Shown one piece after another: positions 60,444-64,000 of a stretch of 64,000 nt of DNA. Position 1 is the stretch's first letter; the number at the start of each line of letters is the position of its first letter. Origin of the DNA: DASZBX01 sp035943635. Lineage in GTDB: Bacteria > Actinomycetota > Actinomycetes > Streptomycetales > Catenulisporaceae. The notes beneath the pieces are model-generated. The model was not told the origin of the DNA. It saw nothing but the letters and a program-made list of their open reading frames with translations, and did not search any database. The position numbers and the translations under genes were made by a program. The DNA lies in assembly GCA_035943635.1 (NCBI GenBank), contig DASZBX010000107.1:1-64000 (forward strand). Direction: 5' to 3'.

Positions 60444-61307
60444 ATGCTCGTGACCATGACTGACGGTGAGAGCAACCGCGCGGCCCGCACAGTGCCCCTG
60501 CCCGAATCACTCGCCGCCCGCGCCCTGGCCTTCCTGGCCGGGGAGGGCGAGGCCGCGGTGCCCCGGCACTCGGCCACGGTGCTGCTGCTGCGCGACCAGC
60601 CCGAGGGGATGCAGGTCTACCTGCTGCGCCGCACGTCGACCATGGCGTTCGCGGCTGGGTTCCACGCCTTCCCCGGCGGCGCGCTCGACCCGCGGGACAC
60701 CGAGCTCGCGATCGGCTGGGCCGGTCCGCCGCCGCGGGACTGGGCCGGATGGTTCGGCTGCGACGAGGCGCACGCCCGGGCGCTGCTGTGCGCGGCGGTC
60801 CGGGAGACGTTCGAGGAGTCCGGGGTGCTGCTCGCCGGGCCGGACGAGCACAGTGTGGTGGCCGACGTGACCGGCGCGGACTGGGAGGCCGACCGGCTCG
60901 CCCTGGTCGAGCACCGCGCCTCCCTGGCCGAGCTGCTGCACCGGCGCGGCCTGGTGCTGCGCTCGGATCTGCTGGCCGGGTGGGCGCGCTGGATCACGCC
61001 CGAGTTCGAGCCGCGCCGCTACGACACCGCCTTCTTCCTGGCCGAGCTGCCGACCGGGCAGACCGCCCGCGACGTGTCCGGCGAAGCGGACCTGGCGGAG
61101 TGGGTGTGGCCCGCCACGGCGATCGCGGAGCACGAGGCCGGCCGGGCGCCGATGCTCCCGCCGACCCTGTCCGCGCTGGCCGCGGTCGCCGGGTTCACGG
61201 ATGCGGCCAGCGCCGTGGCCGCGGCGCGCGCCCAGGTCATCCGGCCGGTCCTCCCGCAGCTGCGGCAGGGCGAGGACGGGCAGTACTACCTGGACTTTCT
61301 CGACTGA
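60444..61307 (+). CDS. NUDIX hydrolase
   Basis: This protein of about 287 aa (possibly starting at the second ATG, 60456) has GFHAFPGGALDPRD followed, after a roughly 40-residue insertion, by AVRETFEESGVLL. Together these form the Nudix box G-x5-E-x7-R-E-U-x-E-E-x-G in its long-insert form. This arrangement is typical of the NUDT19/CoA- or acyl-CoA-diphosphatase-like group. FFLAELPTGQTARDVSGEAD is a conserved downstream block. The specific substrate is not determined. Confidence 0.87.
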   Translation: MLVTMTDGESNRAARTVPLPESLAARALAFLAGEGEAAVPRHSATVLLLRDQPEGMQVYLLRRTSTMAFAAGFHAFPGGALDPRDTELAIGWAGPPPRDWAGWFGCDEAHARALLCAAVRETFEESGVLLAGPDEHSVVADVTGADWEADRLALVEHRASLAELLHRRGLVLRSDLLAGWARWITPEFEPRRYDTAFFLAELPTGQTARDVSGEADLAEWVWPATAIAEHEAGRAPMLPPTLSALAAVAGFTDAASAVAAARAQVIRPVLPQLRQGEDGQYYLDFLD

Positions 61308-61356
61308 GACGCCGCGAGCGAGGACGGGGCCGGGCCGGGCCGGCCAATCCGCGCGC

Positions 61357-61779
61357 TCAGGCCGCGGCCGCGCTCCAGCCGACCTCCTGCACGATCCAGC
61401 CGTTCCCGTCCGGGTCGCTGAAGGTGAAGAAGGTGTTGTAGTCGCTGCGGTCCGGGTGCGGGCCGTCGGTCTGGCCGTTCGGCCCGAAGTGGAACAGCGG
61501 TCCCGGCTCGCCGCCGCGCCCGAGCAGCTCGGCCCGGGCGGCCTCGATGTCCGACACGACCAGGTGCAGTCCCTGCACGGAGCCGGGCGCCGCCTGCGTG
61601 ATCCCGGTGCCGATGCTGATCGAGCAGGCCGAGCCGGGCGGGGTCAGCTGCACCACCCGGAAGCTCTCCCCGGCCCGGTGGTCGACGTCCAGGGCGAAAC
61701 CGGCCTGGTCGACGTAGAACGCCTTGGCCCGGTCCACGTCCGCGACCGGCAGGATGACGAGTTCGAGCTTCCAGTCCAT
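61357..61779 (-). CDS. VOC-family (glyoxalase/bleomycin-resistance-like) protein
   Basis: This 140-aa protein has paired beta-alpha-beta-beta-beta modules: LELVILPVADVDRAKAFYVD, SVQGLHLVVSDIEAARAELL, FFTFSDPDGNGWIVQEV. The C-terminal metal-ligand Glu is present in VQEV, and the His is in LHLVV. Members range from dioxygenases to drug-binding proteins. It lies downstream of an atypical SDR gene on the same strand with a triple 18-bp repeat between them. Confidence 0.88.
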   Translation of the reverse strand: MDWKLELVILPVADVDRAKAFYVDQAGFALDVDHRAGESFRVVQLTPPGSACSISIGTGITQAAPGSVQGLHLVVSDIEAARAELLGRGGEPGPLFHFGPNGQTDGPHPDRSDYNTFFTFSDPDGNGWIVQEVGWSAAAA

Positions 61780-61831
61780 GGTCTTCTCTCCTTGATCACT
61801 GTCCGGACGGTTGTCCGCGCCGGATTTCGGA

Positions 61832-61885
61832 ACACCTCGTCTACGCGAGACACCTCGTCTACGCGAGACACCTCGTCTACGCGAG
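61832..61885. repeat. Three tandem copies of an 18-bp unit
   Basis: ACACCTCGTCTACGCGAG is repeated three times without mismatch. The last copy covers the stop codon of the SDR gene (61877-61879). The preceding CGGATTTCGGAAC resembles the end of the fold-back elements (GGAGTTCGGAATTACTCGTC). Confidence 0.9.
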
Positions 61886-62665
61886 CACGAGCCCGCAGGT
61901 CACGTTGATCATCGTCCCGGTGATCCCGGCCGCACGGTCGCCGGCCAGGAACGCGGCCGTCTCGGCCACGTCGGCCAGCCGGGGCGTGCGGCGCAGGGCG
62001 GCCATCCCGGCGATCATCTTCTCCACGCTCTGCGGGTCCCCGACGTCCGGCCCGCCGACCGCGGTCAGCTTCTCCGGCGACAGCGTCTCGGCCACACCCG
62101 CGGTCCACAGCCCGCACACCCGCACCCCGTGCGGCCCGACCTCGGCGGCCAGGTACCGCATGAACGACTCGGTGGCCGCGTCGGCCGGGCCGGTGCTGCC
62201 CATGCCGGGCATCGCGGCCGGGCCCGAACCGCTGTTCAGGTGCAGGATGACGCCCGAGCCCCGCCGGATCATCTGCCGGGCCGCGGCGCGCGCGGTCAGG
62301 AAATTGCCGCGCAAGCCGTTGTGCACCGCGCGCAGCAGGTCCTCCGGCGTCATGTCGACCAGCGGGGTGCCCTGCACGTCGCCGCGGCCGATCAGGTTCA
62401 GCGACACGTCGACCCGGCCGGTCTGCCGGACCACGTCGGCCAGGTGCGCGTCCACGGCCTGCTCGTCCAGGGCGTCGAACGCGGCCGCGTGCGCGCTCCC
62501 GCCGGCCGCCTCGATCTGCCCGGCGACCGCGTCCAGCCGCTCCTGTGTGCGCCCGACCAGGAAGACCCGGGCTCCCTCGCGGGCGAAGGTGCGGGCCACC
62601 GCGCCGCCGATCGATCCGCCGCCGCCGTAGATCACGGCGGTCCGGCCGTCGAGTGTGTTCGTCAT
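61877..62665 (-). CDS. Atypical SDR-family protein lacking the Tyr/Lys pair
   Basis: This 262-aa protein starts TAVIYGGGGSIGGAVARTFA (glycine-rich motif altered to GGGGSIG) and contains RVDVSLNLIG. ILHLNSGSG occupies the Ser position. The expected Y-x-x-x-K segment aligns with STGPADAATESF, where Tyr becomes Thr and Lys becomes Asp. Such divergent SDRs are a known actinobacterial subgroup, but classical hydride-transfer chemistry is unlikely. It is followed on the same strand by a VOC protein. Confidence 0.82.
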   Translation of the reverse strand: MTNTLDGRTAVIYGGGGSIGGAVARTFAREGARVFLVGRTQERLDAVAGQIEAAGGSAHAAAFDALDEQAVDAHLADVVRQTGRVDVSLNLIGRGDVQGTPLVDMTPEDLLRAVHNGLRGNFLTARAAARQMIRRGSGVILHLNSGSGPAAMPGMGSTGPADAATESFMRYLAAEVGPHGVRVCGLWTAGVAETLSPEKLTAVGGPDVGDPQSVEKMIAGMAALRRTPRLADVAETAAFLAGDRAAGITGTMINVTCGLVLA

Positions 62666-62781
62666 GTCAGTCTCCAGGTGCCTCGTGGGTGCCGCTGCTT
62701 GTACTCGTCTAACGGCGGCATCCGGGAGGACTCATCGGTGCTCCGACGAAAAGTTTCGACGCGGCACCGGCCCGGTTTGCT

Positions 62782-62851
62782 CTAGGACCTGTTCGGAGTT
62801 CAGATCAAGGCGAAACGGCTGATCTTGATCTGAACTCCGAACAGGTCCTAG
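62782..62851. terminator. Perfect long hairpin (1 of 2)
   Basis: 28-bp perfectly complementary arms (62782-62809 and 62824-62851), each starting or ending CTAG, enclose a 14-base loop. It lies between the divergent SDR promoter side and the 3' end of the GH3 gene, so it could stop GH3 transcription. Its length is unusual for a simple terminator. Confidence 0.7.
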
Positions 62852-62950
62852 GAGTCCGCAGAAGATCTTGAAACGGCCTGGGCGGCCGGATCCGGCCGCG
62901 TGGACGATCCGGCCGCCCAGGCCATTCCAAGATCTTCTGCGGACTCCTAG
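62848..62950 (-). terminator. Long compound hairpin overlapping the GH3 stop codon (2 of 2)
   Basis: 23-bp perfect outer arms (62848-62870 and 62928-62950) and 18-bp perfect inner arms (GGCCTGGGCGGCCGGATC with GATCCGGCCGCCCAGGCC) make a stem of about 40 bp. The outer arm shares CTAG with the preceding hairpin and includes the GH3 stop codon (62947-62949). Confidence 0.7.
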
Positions 62951-64000
62951 GACAGGTTGCCGCGGAGCTTGTTGATCCGGTTGACCGCCGCGGTGAACCC
63001 GGACTGGCTCAGCTGCCCGCCGGCCAGCGCGCTGGCCAGCGCCGCCGAGGCCTGCTCGCCCTGGCTCACGTCGCCGGATGAGCACAGGATCAGGTCCATG
63101 CCCGCGCCGGCCGCGTCCTGGGCCCGCTGGCCGGGCGTGCCGTACGCGTCCAGCGCCTCCGCCTCCAGGGCGTCGGTGATCGTGACGCCGTTGTAGTCGA
63201 GCCGGCTGCGCAGCTCCTGCTGCACCACGACCGGGGAGAACCCGGCCGGCCGGCTGCCGTCCAGGGCCGGGTAGACCGCCCAGGACACCATGATCAGCTT
63301 GACCCCGGAGGCGATCGCGGCCCGGTACGGGACCTCGTCCGTGCTGCGCAGCCGGCTCAGGCTGACCGGCAGGGTGACCGGGCCGTTGTCGGTGTCCGCG
63401 CCGGCCGGGGCCGAGCCCAGGCCGGGGAAGTGCTTGGCGGTCGCGGCCACCCCGGCCCGCTGCTGGGCCGAGATGAACGCCCCGCCCAGCGTCGAGACGA
63501 CGGTCGGGCTGTTGCTGAAAGACCGCTGGTTCTGCTCGATGAAGTCGCCGGGCTGGTAGTAGACGTCCAGCACCGGGGCGAGGTTGACGTTCAGGCCGAT
63601 CCCGGCCAGGTTCTGCCCGGCCCCCGTGCCGGCCGCGGCCGCCTGGGCCGAGGGGTTCGAGGACTGCCCGACCTGCTCCTCGGACAGGTCCGGGGCGCCC
63701 GGCAGCCGCCGGACCTGGCCGCCCTCCTGGTCGGTCATCAGCAGCAGCGGCAGGTGCACCGGGCTCGCCTTCTGCGCCTGGTCCAGTTCGGCGACCACCG
63801 AGGTCAGCTGGGCGGTGCTGGAGACGTTGTCGGCGAAGAAGATCACCCCGGCCACCTGCCCGGCCCGGATCAGGGCGAGCAGATCGGCCGGCGGGGTCAG
63901 CCCGGTGTAGGAGTAGATGATCCGCTGCCCGGCCAGCTGGGTCTGGGCCGGGGTCGGCGCGGCCTGCGCGGTGGTCGGGGCCGCCGTGGTGGTCGGCGGC
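62947..64000 (-). CDS. Glycoside hydrolase family 3 (beta-N-acetylhexosaminidase-like), 5' end outside window
   Basis: At least 351 residues of the C-terminal part are present. They begin with a Thr/Ala/Pro linker, continue with AGVIFFADN, LLLMTDQEGG, LNVNLAPVLDVYY and AATAKHFPGLG, and reach GVTITDALEAEALDA, which holds the nucleophile Asp. The NagZ D-S-H acid/base motif after KHFPG reads TDNG, as in some actinobacterial variants. The Pro/Thr linker suggests a secreted or lipid-anchored protein whose signal lies beyond 64000. Such enzymes cleave GlcNAc from muropeptides or chitin oligomers. A long hairpin overlaps the stop codon. Confidence 0.85.
   Translation of the reverse strand, partial: PPTTTAAPTTAQAAPTPAQTQLAGQRIIYSYTGLTPPADLLALIRAGQVAGVIFFADNVSSTAQLTSVVAELDQAQKASPVHLPLLLMTDQEGGQVRRLPGAPDLSEEQVGQSSNPSAQAAAAGTGAGQNLAGIGLNVNLAPVLDVYYQPGDFIEQNQRSFSNSPTVVSTLGGAFISAQQRAGVAATAKHFPGLGSAPAGADTDNGPVTLPVSLSRLRSTDEVPYRAAIASGVKLIMVSWAVYPALDGSRPAGFSPVVVQQELRSRLDYNGVTITDALEAEALDAYGTPGQRAQDAAGAGMDLILCSSGDVSQGEQASAALASALAGGQLSQSGFTAAVNRINKLRGNLS

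Overview
The window is very GC-rich DNA with strong G/C bias at third codon positions, many GTG and TTG starts, ATGA/GTGA gene overlaps and long Pro/Ala/Gly-rich disordered segments. Class I lysyl-tRNA synthetase, a CydD-CydC fusion, F420-type luciferase-like oxidoreductases, DUF3068 and DUF4232 proteins and a LytR-CpsA-Psr protein all point to a filamentous actinobacterium. I cannot name the species. No rRNA, tRNA, CRISPR array or intact transposase was seen.

Layout. 0-8.5 kb: alpha/beta hydrolase, GyrI-like effector-binding protein, divergent MarR/YceI pair, large LCP cell-wall protein, LLM oxidoreductase, and an ECF sigma factor coupled to a Rieske protein. 8.9-16.7 kb: cyclic-nucleotide-type phosphodiesterase, two-component system (DesK-type kinase/NarL-type regulator), FtsX-type ABC exporter and a tandem YbjQ-domain protein. 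17-24.6 kb: a disordered protein, LysRS, an AraC regulator, a solute-binding-like protein, an SDR without its catalytic Tyr, and a truncated TetR protein. 24.7-35.7 kb: CydDC, a methyltransferase remnant, a membrane protein, a secreted TIG-repeat protein and twin DUF4232 lipoproteins.

36-50 kb is the unusual part. A short peptide resembling the actinobacterial Cys/sulfur leader peptides precedes a cysteine-dioxygenase-like cupin that overlaps an amidohydrolase. Next comes a NifV/homocitrate-synthase-like protein whose catalytic residues are replaced, then a DXP-reductoisomerase-like protein whose active site is also eroded and which is fused to the C-terminal domain of IspH. Two small overlapping ORFs follow. 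On the opposite strand an amidohydrolase, a small Gly/Thr-repeat protein and a LAL-type ATPase/TPR protein with no P-loop and no HTH form a likely operon. A 50-aa exported peptide gene and two LuxR-type regulators, one of them a stand-alone HTH, complete the locus. This looks like an undescribed gene set built largely from repurposed or catalytically dead metabolic enzymes, with peptide- or sulfur-linked regulation.

50-64 kb returns to ordinary content: TetR plus LLM oxidoreductase, a DUF3068 protein, a WxL-like/DUF916 surface pair, a lipoprotein, a decayed nucleotidyltransferase, an expansin-like/CBM secreted protein with a candidate operator, a PAP2 phosphatase coupled to a DJ-1/PfpI protein, NRDE, NUDIX, VOC and SDR proteins, and the 3' part of a GH3 beta-N-acetylhexosaminidase.

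Four fold-back (MITE-like) elements with a shared central CATACT...GTCGTC-like motif lie near 0.1, 8.7, 38.6 and 53.4 kb. Two are near-identical inverted copies 30 kb apart.
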